Assembly (NCBI GenBank): GCA_029339195.1
Contig: JAPTJF010000739.1
Span: 1-16,980 of the forward strand
Source: Micractinium sp. NFX-FRZ
Lineage: Eukaryota > Chlorophyta > Trebouxiophyceae > Chlorellales > Chlorellaceae
Length of the DNA: 16,980 bases
Reading direction: 5' to 3'
The notes beneath the pieces are model-generated. The model was not told the origin of the DNA. It worked only from the letters and a program-made list of their open reading frames with translations, and did no database searches. Positions 1-9,405 of the stretch are shown here, piece by piece. Position 1 is the stretch's first letter, and every line of letters starts with the position of its first letter. The position numbers and the translations under genes are program-made.

Positions 1-104
1 TCGCCCCAATTGTGCAGGAACAACGCCAAGTAGGTACTTTGAAGTTTGAGCCCGCCGGGGCTGACCTGGCGGAAGTTGACGTACGGCACCGTGCCACCTG
101 GCAC
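1..104 (-). CDS. possible exon of an unidentified minus-strand gene, cut by window edge
   Basis: Read on the minus strand, an acceptor-like CGCACAG ends at 105 and the frame that follows stays open to the window edge for 34 codons. It includes the stretch VPYVNFRQVSPGGLKL and then STYLALFLHNW. Most third positions in this frame are G or C, as in the confirmed exons of the window. The plus strand also has an open frame here (18-170, ending at TAG), but its third positions are more mixed. I do not recognise the family. No start codon is visible on the minus strand in this frame, so upstream exons would have to lie to the right and come close to the start of the DMP gene. This is a weak call based on composition and one splice site only. 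Confidence 0.25.
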   Translation of the reverse strand, partial: MPGGTVPYVNFRQVSPGGLKLQSTYLALFLHNWG

Positions 105-259
105 CTGTGCGACACAGCAGCTGCGTTGCGCGGTCTGCTCACGTATTTGGGAGCTAACACTGCTCCATAGGCTTTGTGCTGACGAAAGGCTCCCCACGTA
201 CTCAGCTAAGGGGAGCGGACGGGACTCCGGGAGCCGCCGCCACCGTCACTGAGGGCCAA

Positions 260-3029
260 ATGGACCAGTTCGCTTTTAAGGTGAAATTTGGAGGGCCGTG
301 CAACCGTGTTACAAGCCGAACAGGCCGCAGGGCAGCTACGGTGGCCTCCAGGGGCGGGTTGCCGTTGCCGCCGCCAGCGTGGGCGTCGCATGCTGTCCCG
401 TGTCCTCTCACCAGTCGGATGCTTTCAGCAGTGCACCAGTTGGCGACTGCGGTTCCCGGAAGCCGTCTGCCACGCGTGCAGCCCAGCAGCCTCCCCACCT
501 TGTTGATGGTCGTGACCGCTGCTCTTGCAAGTTGCTGCTCGTGTCTGTCGCGCCACGCTGACCAAACTTTCACACAACTTCCTTGCCCGACTGCAGGTGG
601 CCCCCTACCTCCCAATGGGGACATACTTTGCCTTCCAGGTGACCGCATATTCTTGCCCGAAACTTCTGCGAGCAGCGCCTGGCTGCCTGGCTGCCTGGCT
701 GCCTGGCTGGGGCATGACACGGTGCTAGCCTGCCGCCCAGTGCTGCCAGGAGGAGGCGGGTGGCATCCAGGTAAGTGGCTGAGGTGCCGGTGCGCAGGCT
801 GCCCAGCTCTCTTTCAAGTGCCAAAAACGAGAGCAGCATGGCACTGGCAAGCAGAACTGCACTGGACCCCGCCCCAACCCCGCCCTCCCACTCCTCCCCC
901 CAACATTCCTCCCCCACCCACCTCGTACGCAGACGGTCACCCAGCTCATCCTGCCCAGCAACGGCACCACAGGGAAGAAAGCAAATGAGGCGCCCGACAC
1001 CCGCGCCGAGGTCTGCAACGGCCTGGAGTATTGGATGACCGCCGCCTGGCTCGCACTCATGTGCCTGGTGTGCTTCTGCCTGGCATTCACCGACACCGCC
1101 ATCGACGAGGACGGCGGCGGCGTGCCCGTCTTTGTGCTGCCACGTGGCTACTGGAAGCCACCTGGGAGGTATGTGCGCCTGTGCTCCGTTGGATGGTACT
1201 GCCTTTGCCACTGACGTGTGCACAGTGCGGCTGCCTGCTGCCCCGGCGCTGACCCTGCCCCGCCCGCCACCCCTGGGCCGTTGACCTTTCCTATCACCTA
1301 CCTCACTTTGTTCTTGCAGCAAGCTACTGACGCCTGAATACAATGCCAAGTTCAGGCCTGGCGGGTCCGGCGCCTGGGGCTGGGTGGACGTGTGCCACGG
1401 TGTGCTGTCCACCTTCACTCTGCTGACCATGGTGCTGCTCACGCCCCCCGTCTACCCCTGCTTCTTTTATGGAGATCGCGTGGCAAACGTGCTCACCAGA
1501 GCGGTGCGAGCATGCAGCATGGAGGGTCTGCCCTGGTGCCTGCCTTGGTATCTGCCCTGCCACAGCTGCCCTGCCACGAGCATATCCATACCCATGGGGC
1601 AACCACACGGCCTGCGCTGCTTGCCCCTGCTGATGCTCGGCCGCAGCTGTCTGCAGCACCCGCCCGCCTCCCTAATAAGCAAGCGTTGCCTGCGCACCCC
1701 CCTACCCCTGCCTTCTTGTGATCCTGCAGGTGCTCACTCGTTGTGAGCATCGCCACCGCCGTCTTTGGTTTCTTCAAGAGATCGCGAGATGGATGGGGTG
1801 CGCAGGGAGGGCAGAGGGAGCAGGGAGGCGAGCAGGCATCACTGGCAGGGCCAAGGAGGGTGGGGCACGGGCAAGGGCCCCTCTGCTGGTTTCTGGCTGG
1901 CTGCTGCAGCAGCTGCTTCGGCTTCCCTGCATCATGTCGTGCACCCACAGCAAGGCATCCCCCCGCGCTGCATGCTCTTGCAGGTTACAACCCCAGCCCT
2001 CAGGCGCGCGACTCAGACGACCTCTTCACCTACCTCTCCTCGGGGTCCAACAACCTGTCGGAAGCCAAGCTGAAGGTGATGCTGAAGCTGGCAGACAAGT
2101 GCGTGTGGGCCACGGAGGAGAAGGCGGAAGGCTTCAAAGCGGCGCACCGCGAGGCAACAAAGGAGGCACAGGCGGCGGCGGACACACTGCGGGAAGCAGA
2201 GGAGGAGGCGGAGGATGCGCAGCAGGCGGTGGGCCGGCTGGAAACGGCGGTGGCCGGGCTGGAAGCGGCTGTGGACCGGCACGCAGCCGAGCACGAGGGT
2301 CTGCAGCTGACCTTGGCAGCGGCGCAGACGCCCAGGCAGCTGTCAGCGGCAGAGCCTCTGTACGGCGAGGGGAAGAAGGGCAGCAGCGCCGGCAACACCC
2401 CCGACTCGGCGCTGGCGGCTGGGGAGCCTGCACAGACGCCCCGGCGGGAGCAGGTGCAGCGGCAGGTGGAGGCAGCGCGGAAGAGGAAGCATGGGGCGGA
2501 GCGGCAGCTGCAGCGGGCGCAGCTGGACCTGGCCAAGGAGCAGAAGCGGCAGCAGGCGGCGCAGCAGGGCCTGGCCAAGGAGCAGAAGCGGCAGCAGGCG
2601 GCGCAGCAGGGCCTGGCCAGGGCACAGCGTGCGCAGCAGCGTGCGCAGCGCGCGCTCGCCCGCGCTGAGCGCGCTCTGGAGCAGCCGACAGCGGAGCTGC
2701 AGCAGGCTGAGTTGGAGAAGAAGGCCGTGGCTGATGCACGGACGGAGTGGGAGGCGCTGCTGGCAGAGCGGGGAAGCGCCAGCGTGGCAGCCGAGGGAGA
2801 CGAGGAGGCTGACCTCACCAAGCTTGCAATTGCCCCGCGTGGCAGCACCACCTCCACTGTGGCTACCGAGGTGGCAGAGGACAGCCGCGCCATGCAGGCA
2901 GCCTGGGACGCCTTTGTCAAGAGCTATGGCGAGATGCGCAACTTTGAGCTGCGCTGGAAGCGAGGCAAAGCGCTGGCAAAGGCGCTGGAAATCGCCCTGC
3001 CCGACTCTGGCAGCTTCAAGAAGTTGTGA
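260..3029 (+). CDS. DUF679 (DMP) membrane protein with long C-terminal coiled coil
   Basis: Exons: 597-638, 933-1168, 1320-1505, 1730-1797 and 1984-3029 (stop TGA). A tentative first exon is 260-280: an ATG in good context (CCAAATGG), phase 0, donor GTGAAA. With it the protein is 532 aa. The first third matches the DUF679/DMP family of plant endomembrane proteins: PMGTYFAFQ in place of LPTGTxLAFQ, then YWMTAAWLAL...FTDTA, WVDVCHGVLSTFTLL...CFF, and a last helix leading into FFKRSRDGWGYNP, which corresponds to the family ending KRxGxGYP. That gives four membrane segments. The last exon adds about 340 residues of Glu/Lys/Arg/Gln/Ala-rich coiled coil with a 14-residue tandem repeat and a short folded-looking tail (WDAFVKSYGEMRNFELRW). 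Known DMPs are about 200 aa, so the tail is an extension. The intron at 1506-1729 needs a GC donor. Remodelling of the ER or vacuolar membranes is known for plant DMPs; the role here is inference. The 5' end is the weak part of the model. Confidence 0.78.
677..710. repeat. 8-bp tandem repeat in DMP intron
   Basis: The unit CTGGCTGC is repeated about four times inside the intron 639-932. It looks like a simple slippage repeat without a coding role. Confidence 0.8.
2529..2612 (+). repeat. exact 42-bp coding tandem repeat
   Basis: Two adjacent 42-bp units (2529-2570 and 2571-2612) appear identical by eye. They encode LAKEQKRQQAAQQG twice, in frame, within the coiled-coil tail of the DMP-type protein. 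The near-identity points to a recent duplication that lengthened the coil by 14 residues, that is two heptads. Confidence 0.9.
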
Positions 3030-3499
3030 TTCGACTTGAAGGAGATGTCAAGTTATGCGCCCGCCTGCCTCCACGCGTGCACAGCACTCTCATGTTTTGC
3101 CAAAACACTGCACAGCCTTCCATTCCACGAACTCTTTCCGATTGAGACGCACCGGTCAGAGGTGCTCCCATAGCGTGCCTCCTTGCGACTGCGTACTGGC
3201 AGGGCAGGACAGGGGCAGGGACGGCCAGCCACCCACCCTGCCCGTCTGGCATGCATACTTGGGCCCGCACATGCTCGACTCACACACACCTGCCTGCCTG
3301 CTCGACTTGACCCACGTCCCTCCCGTGCATACCTACCCAACTACTACCATTGCAGTGCTTTCGATGCCGCCACTTGCAACACTTGCTTGAACAGAACAAT
3401 ACTAAGGCAAAGCGGTCCAACCTGAGGCCTGAAAGATGGCGTGCTTGGCAGCCACCCCCGAAGAAGAGCCTTGGTGCTTGCTCAGGGAAGCGCAGTGCA
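3030..3499. other. intergenic region between convergent genes
   Basis: This stretch lies between the stop codon of the DMP-type gene and the poly(A) signal of HISN2 on the other strand. It should hold the DMP 3' UTR, but I found no TGTAA signal on the plus strand. The open frames here are short and show no family features. I see no RNA gene. Confidence 0.6.
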
Positions 3500-3504
3500 T
3501 TACA
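3500..3504 (-). terminator. poly(A) signal TGTAA of HISN2
   Basis: The minus strand reads TGTAA about 135 nt after the HISN2 stop codon. TGTAA is the usual green-algal poly(A) signal. Position and strand fit, but the motif is short. Confidence 0.5.
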
Positions 3505-3636
3505 GCTGTGCCTGTGTGCAATGGAAGCGATCGGGCATGATGCGTGCTGCTAACTCGGTTCAGCACCGACTGGAGCATACCTGGTGCCTGGTGCGGACAA
3601 AATCACCGTTGCTGCACCGAGCGCTGCCGCTGCTGC

Positions 3637-5905
3637 CTACGCCTGCGCCTTGGGCGGGCGCGCCGCCTTCTCCTCGATGCCAGAGGTCCCAAACCGCGAG
3701 CGCAGCACCTTGCTCACCTCCTCCAGCGACACGCCCTGCACAGCACGCACAGCAGGCGCAGCAGGGCAGGCAGGGTGGGTGGAACGGCAGGTCAGAGGAG
3801 AGCAGGAGCTCAGGGGTGGGGAGCTGGGCGGCCCTGGGGCCTGCCCTGACTGCACCAGCACGGGCTGGGGACGGTGGCAACGCAGGTGCAAGCTCGGGGG
3901 GCATGTATCGACGCTGCAGCGCGTGCGCGCACGGGCAGGCCACCCACCGCAGCTGCAGCTGCAAGCTGCAGGCCCTCCCACATCAGCATGGTAGGAGGTG
4001 TCAGCCGCTTGCTCATGCACAGAAAGTCCGCCCAGCCGCTCACCAGCCCGCGCCCACCCACCCAGCCATGGGCCCGCACCCCCACCTGCTTGTTCATGAG
4101 CACCATTGCGTGGTAGATGAGGTCCGCCGCCTCGCTGGCTGCCCGCTCCTGCCCCTCGTTCTCCTCCAGCGTCTGGCACAGCTCTCCCGCCTCCTCCCGC
4201 ACCTTCTTGCACAGCAGCTGCGGGTCAGCCAGCAGCCGGGCAGTCCAGGAGGGCTTGCCGCCTGCAAGCAAGCAAGCAGGCAGGCAGCAAGGGAGGGCGG
4301 TGGGCAGGGGTGGCGGGAAAGGTCACCAGCAATGAGGGACAGGACAGGGGCAGGAGTGTGGTGCACAGGGCGCAGAGGTGAGGGCTGCCGTGCCGTGCAC
4401 CCCGCACTGGCCAACGCCTGCGCAGCTAGCTGCATCAGATGCACTGCATCTGCAAAGCACAGCCTCGACTGCACCGCAGACACACTCGGTCAGCCGCCCA
4501 GCCTTCCGGCCAGCCTGGGGACCTCGAGCCAACGCCTGCGCTTCCCCAACGCCACGCACCCGTGCTGGTGCCCGCCTCCGCCTCTGCCCGCCGCTGCGCA
4601 ATCGTGCGCTCCAGCGCGTACAGGGTGGTCATGGGCGCGTGCTCCCGCGAACTGTGCTCCCCCGCGGTGCGCAGCTCGCCGCTGGCCGCGTCTGCCTGGC
4701 TGAAGTAGCAGGTGGGCGCGTTGGTGTGGCAGGCGGGGCCGATGGGCTCCGCCAGGTAGACCAGCGAGTCGCGGTCGCAGTCAAGGAACACGCTGACCAC
4801 CTGGGGGAGGGGAGCGGTGGAGTGTTTGTGGTTGAGATTCAAACAACAAATAAATAGAACATATGATTGAGATAGATGGGAGATGCGCGGTCGCAGTCCA
4901 CGCACATGCCGACCACCTGGGGGAGGGGAGCGGTAATAAAGGTGTATTGAGTGAGATTGAGAGGCAGTAAACGAGACAGGCGCGAACGCAGTCTAAATTG
5001 AAGCTTTTGACGTGGGGAGAGAAGTGCAGGATGTTAGCGGGGGCGCCTGGGGCACGACCAAGCCATGCCCACCATTTGGCAAGCTGCCGCAGCTTCCTGG
5101 CAACCCCACACATCGTCAGCACCAATACTGCCTCCGGCCCCCTTCCTGCGCCCCAGCATCGGCTTTCTCGTGCTGCCGCCACGTGCAGGCACCCGGGCCG
5201 CACCTTGATGTAGTGTCCCGACGTCTCCCCCTTGCACCACCGCCCCTTGCGCGACCGGCTGTAGAAGGTGGCCAGCCTGCAGACGGGCACAATGAGCAGC
5301 AGCACGGATGATGGCTTGCTTGTGGAGAGTCTGTCTTGAGCCTGCGGGCAGAAAGACGCTGCAGCCAGCACAACATGGCACAGCGCACACACAGCGTGCT
5401 TCCCTGAGCTGCCGCCACTGCTGCTGCATATGATTGCACGCCTACCATGCCTGCTGTCATGCGCGCACAGTGACACCGCTGCTAGCCCAGCCGGTGCAGG
5501 CAGGCAGGCAGGCAGGCAGGCGCGGCAAGCATGCGGGCAGGCGCACCCCGTCTGCAGCGTCTCGTTGACGGCGGCACGGTCGGCAAACGCCTGCATGAGC
5601 ACCTCCCCTGTGTCCACGTGCTGCGCGATGGCCACCACCAGGTTGTTGGAGTCCCATTTCAGGCCGTCCAGGAAGGCTGACATGGCGGGCACCTCGCCCT
5701 CTGGCTTCACTGGCGGCGGCGGCGTGGCGGCGACCTCCGCTGCTGCTGCTGCCGCTACTGCCGCCGGCCGGGCCTGCCGCGCCTGCTGCTGCGCCGCACC
5801 GATTTGTGTGCAAGGGTGCACCAGCGGGGCGCGGGGAGCAGGCCGCTCAGCGGTGCAGCGGCGCATGCCGGCCCACGCGGCCTGCTGCAAGGCGCAAGCC
5901 GCCAT
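3637..5905 (-). CDS. HISN2: bifunctional phosphoribosyl-AMP cyclohydrolase / phosphoribosyl-ATP pyrophosphatase
   Basis: Steps 2 and 3 of histidine synthesis, in one protein as in plants. Exons in transcription order: 5905-5547, 5276-5204, 4800-4560, 4261-4086, 3735-3637; all junctions are GT-AG with consistent phases, giving 315 aa. Residues 1 to about 70 are Ala/Arg/Pro-rich with few acidic residues, as expected of a plastid transit peptide. The cyclohydrolase (HisI) part spans about 76-180: WDSNNLVVAIAQH, SRSRKGRWCKGETSGH, the metal-binding aspartates in DCDRDS (151-156), and the zinc-type cysteines in GPACHT (C168) and TCYF (C175). The pyrophosphatase (HisE) part spans about 202-305: TLYALE, REEAGEL (E247, E248, E251) and EAADLIYH (E268, D271), ending with SGIEEKAARPP. 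The start was chosen because it is the first ATG of a transit-like N terminus just upstream of the HisI domain. The intron before exon 3 carries a second copy of the exon 3 acceptor region. Head to head with the small gene at 6168. Confidence 0.95.
4885..4934 (-). repeat. extra copy of HISN2 exon 3 acceptor and exon start
   Basis: Positions 4887-4934 repeat 4771-4818, which is the HISN2 exon 3 start with its acceptor. The spacing is 116 bp and there is no gap. The intron side next to the acceptor (18 nt) is identical, while the exon side differs at about 7 of 30 positions. On the minus strand the copy would begin at 4916 and encode VVGMCVDCDRAS, against VVSVFLDCDRDS in the real exon. It runs into a stop about 26 codons in, so using this acceptor would truncate the enzyme. 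It is either a decoy or poison exon, or a decaying duplicate. Confidence 0.85.
5497..5520. repeat. (CAGG)6 microsatellite in HISN2 intron 1
   Basis: Six tandem CAGG units lie inside the first HISN2 intron (5546-5277), close to its donor. Confidence 0.85.
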
Positions 5906-6167
5906 ATCGATGCCTGGATTCAATCGAAGCTTGTAAAGCAGCCGGGAGACCCCGCGAAGGGTGTTCCAAGGGATGTTGGGCGGTGGCGGTGCAGAGGAGC
6001 AGCACCCAGTTGCCCTCAATTGTTTCGGTGATCACACAGAGCGGCGATGGGCTTGTGAATGCCGCCAAAGTGTTGCACAGCACGCAGCAGCAGAATGGGT
6101 GCCAATCGAAAAATTGCCGTCTCCTGACCATCTTACAACCTGTCCTGCTGTACATGCAGTATCGGCA
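5906..6167. promoter_or_regulatory. shared upstream region of two divergent genes
   Basis: These 262 bp separate the HISN2 start codon from the proposed start of the small plus-strand gene. They must contain the HISN2 promoter and 5' UTR, and the second gene's as well if it is real. The stretch is less GC-rich than its surroundings around 6010-6160. I see no clear TATA box. Confidence 0.5.
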
Positions 6168-6874
6168 ATGACGGCGCCTGGCAAAAAAACCTGCACCTTG
6201 GCCTCTCGCAACCTGGGCGCCAGCGGGTGAGCCGTGGCTCTGCGCCCGCTGGGGCTCAGCAACAGGCCGCCGCACAGGCGGTGATGGATCTCAAAGCGCC
6301 ACAACGCGCAGGAGGGCTGCGCTGCGCTCACCTGCCGCCCTCCCGCCCGCCGCCCTTGCAGTGCTGCCGCGGCGCCCGTGTCCCTGCCCACCGTCCCCCC
6401 GCATGACCCGCTAGCAGGCGTGGCCAGCCTGACCAGCGGGCGCGGCGTGCAGCTGCAGCCGCCCTCCCCCAGCGCGCTCCTTTCTGCACTGACGCTGTTC
6501 GATGACGACAAGGACGACAGCAGCAGCAGCGGCGGCGGCGGCGGCAGCAACAGCACAACACACGCGCGCGTGTCCCCGCTGCTGCTGCCGACTGGCGCCA
6601 CCTGGCCGCTGCTATCCATCGTGACGCCGCAGGGCCTGCAAGTGACTGCAGTGCAGCCCAGCTTGGAGGCAACAGTGGACAGCCGAGGTGCGCTGCCAGT
6701 GGCAATCTTCATGGCTGGGGTGCGGTTGCTGCACGCCTGCCTGGTCAGCACCCGCAAACCCCGCTGCTCCCAACCTGGGCGTTGCATGGATGGCTGACCC
6801 TACCCTGGGTATCCTCCTGCGCTGCAGACCCGCGGCGGCTGACCATGAGCAAGCGGCGCGCCGCCGAGCAGTGA
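6168..6874 (+). CDS. small unrecognised protein, three exons
   Basis: Exons 6168-6226, 6362-6687 and 6828-6874 join in frame through two GT-AG introns (donors GGTGAGC and GGTGCGC, acceptors CTTGCAG and GCTGCAG). They give a 143-aa protein ending in a basic tail, DPRRLTMSKRRAAEQ. Residues 1-20 (MTAPGKKTCTLASRNLGASG) could be a short targeting or linker region. The middle has an acidic-Ser-Gly low-complexity stretch (FDDDKDDSSSSGGGGG) followed by a more ordered, hydrophobic stretch (ATWPLLSIVTPQGLQVTAVQ). I do not recognise a family, and no membrane helix or catalytic motif stands out. It sits head to head with HISN2. Support comes from matching splice phases and a sensible C terminus only. It might instead be the end of a longer gene, but HISN2 on the other strand leaves little room upstream. 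Confidence 0.45.
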
Positions 6875-7031
6875 AGGCAGGATCAGGCCAGCAGAGCGGC
6901 ATCACCCAACTGCGCAGCACCCAACAACCGACTAGCACCCATCTCTTGCCAAGGCTGCGGCTGCGGCTGCCTCACACTCCGTCAACCCCCATAGCACTGA
7001 CCCGCCACTGAATTTAGCATGGGATGATCGG

Positions 7032-7036
7032 TTACA
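7032..7036 (-). terminator. poly(A) signal TGTAA of the SET-domain gene
   Basis: The minus strand reads TGTAA about 170 nt after the SET gene stop codon. This places the 3' end of that transcript in the AT-richer gap at 7010-7100, between two convergent genes. Confidence 0.5.
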
Positions 7037-7205
7037 GGACATGAATCAAATCAGAAAGGAGAATCATCTGTAGTGTATTTGTACATTCATTCAGATCTTC
7101 AACGCAGCACCCACCTGGAGCCGTGCGCCCCGGCTTCACATGCCGCGACCCAGCATCAGGAGCAGGCAGCACTTGGAAGGGGTGCCAGGCCCAGCACTCT
7201 GCCCT

Positions 7206-9374
7206 TCACCGCTTGAAGTCCGGGTCATCGGCGCCGCTGCAGCACACACAGGGTGACAGGCACAGGCATCAGCCGGTCAGCAGGCAGCTTTGCACGCATC
7301 ATGCTGGCCTGCCGCCCCTGCCCCCTGCCCAGCCGCTCCTGTCTGCACCATCGCCCGCCTGCCCAGCCGAACCCGTCTGTACCATGCCCCCCTGCCCAGC
7401 TGCCTGCCCACGCGGCGCCCCGAGGGGACCGTCCTGCCCTGTCCCCTGCCCAAGGCACCCACCTCAGCCAGCGCCCGAATCCGTCCAGCAGGCGCTTGGG
7501 CGCGCTGGGGATGGACTCGATGGTGTCGAAAATCTCCTTGAAGTCGGCGTTGGGGTCCTGGAGCCCGCCGCTCTGCACAAGTGAGAGCGCGCGGAACAAG
7601 AAAGAGGCGTGTGGGTGGGTGGGTATTGCATGAGCACGCAGGGGCGGCATGCGGCCGCAACGGGCGAGAAGGGTGCCTGGTCGAGTGCTTAAGGGCCGAG
7701 GGGTGCGCCACAACCCAGCTGGTACTGCTGCAAGCAGCATGCACAAATTTGGGCACTGCACAGGCACCCAGCACATGCACTCATGCCAGCCGGGCAAGCA
7801 TGCCACAATGCCTCGAAGCCGGGCCAAATGTGCCACCCCACCCCACCCCATCCCACCACCCACCTTTGTGGGAATGCCGCGGATGGGTGCCAGCCGCCGG
7901 CGCACGCCGTCCATGGTGCCCCGCAGGATGCGCTTCTCCTGGAGCCGCAGCTGCAGGTGAGGGGTGAGGCATGGGATGGGCATGATACATATTCATATGG
8001 GCAGCAGGGAGGCGAGGCGGGCAGCCAGGAGGGCGGACTGGCATGCGCGGCAGGGGAGCGATGCAAGAGAATGGGTTGAGCAGAGAAGGAGCCTTGCCAA
8101 GCGAGCTGCCCTGCCACCACCACCACCACCAGCATCCCCCACACAACCACACCCGCCCCACCTGCGCGGCCAGGCGCTGCTGGGGCGTCAGGTCCCGCCG
8201 TTGCAGGTCCTTGATGTCGTCGTCAAACTCGGTGGCATACGCCTGGATCCTGGGGGTGGCAGGCAGAGAGGGTGTCCGGGTGGCCGGGGGTGGAGTGGAG
8301 TGGGTTGAGGCACAGGGGGCAGCAACGGGGCTCGGGGGGGCAGGGTGGCACAGGTGGCAGCCCAGGGGCGGAGTGGATTGAGGCACAGGCAGCAGTGATG
8401 GGCTCCCAGCAGGGTGGCAAAGGGTGGCAGCCAGGGAGGGGGTCACCAAGGCGACGAGCGCCAATCGGTGGCATGCATGCGCACGACCAATGCCAGCCAC
8501 ACAACAGAGGACGGACCACAGCCCGGCTCTCACTTGTCGCGTAGGTCTCCCATCATCTGCAGGTGGCAGGGCGGCGAGAGTATTGCGGTGTGAGTGCCCC
8601 CGTAGGGTGTGACCGCAAGTTGGGCACCAGACCGAGCACCAGATCGGAAGGTGACAAGTGAACTTGCGCTTCATAATGTGCAGCCAATTTTGATCCTGCT
8701 GCGCCCCTGGTTCAGTGAACGACCATGGACAATCTCGGCATGGTCGTTCTAACAACACTGCTGCCAAACTGGCTGCATGCGTAGCCGCCCACCTTGACCC
8801 CCCACACCTCATACCCACCCCTCTGCTTGCAGACTTGACAGCAGGCCTGGCAGCGCTAATGCCCCAAGAGGACCTGCCTCTTCTGGTCCCCTCCCGCAAA
8901 CTCCCCCACTCACCAGCTGCAGGATCTCGTACTCGTTCTCGGGGCTCACAATGTCGTCCCGCTCAAAGTTGATCTGCGGGGCACACAGGCGCAGGCAGCA
9001 GGGCAGCAGGCGCGTGAGGTAGCGTGCAGCAGAGGTATGGAGCAGTGTGCTCCAGTGCAGTGTGCTCGGTGCAGTCACGCTACGACTCGTGACCTGCGAT
9101 CAGGCAAGGGGCACAACCTGGCAGGCAAGGGGCAGGTGAGGCGTGTCCAGCTGCAGCCATGCTTCCACATGACAACATTCGTGCCAGTGTGATGGATAGG
9201 CAAGCCTGACCTCACCCTGCCCTACACCGCACGCACATGCTGGCCAGCTGCACCTCATGTCCCCGTATCCCCACCCCACTCCACAGCACACACGTGCCTG
9301 CCCACTCCCACCCCGCTTCACACCCACACACACATGCCTGCCCACCCCCACCCCGCTCCACAACATCCCGCTCC

Positions 9375-9405
<31 letters not shown>

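Noticed and set aside
2030..2920. 296-codon minus-strand open frame
   Set aside because: Mirror of the coiled-coil exon of the DMP-type gene; a Ser/Cys/Ala-rich product typical of antisense reading of GC-rich coil codons.
3441..4703. 420-codon plus-strand open frame
   Set aside because: It is antisense to HISN2 exons 3-5, whose family motifs and splice phases are clear. Its own product is Pro/Ala/Arg/Cys-rich without any domain.
5497..5520. CAGG array and other short repeats as a CRISPR or origin signal
   Set aside because: Units are 4 bp without spacers and lie inside an intron. These are ordinary microsatellites.
4781..6019. 412-codon minus-strand frame as one unspliced HISN2 exon
   Set aside because: It runs through introns in the same frame by chance. 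The HisI domain is continuous only when 5546-5277 and 5203-4801 are removed.
7781..8899. 372-codon minus-strand open frame
   Set aside because: It combines SET exon 9 with intron text rich in Cys, His and Pro. Only about 29 codons of it belong to the confirmed protein.
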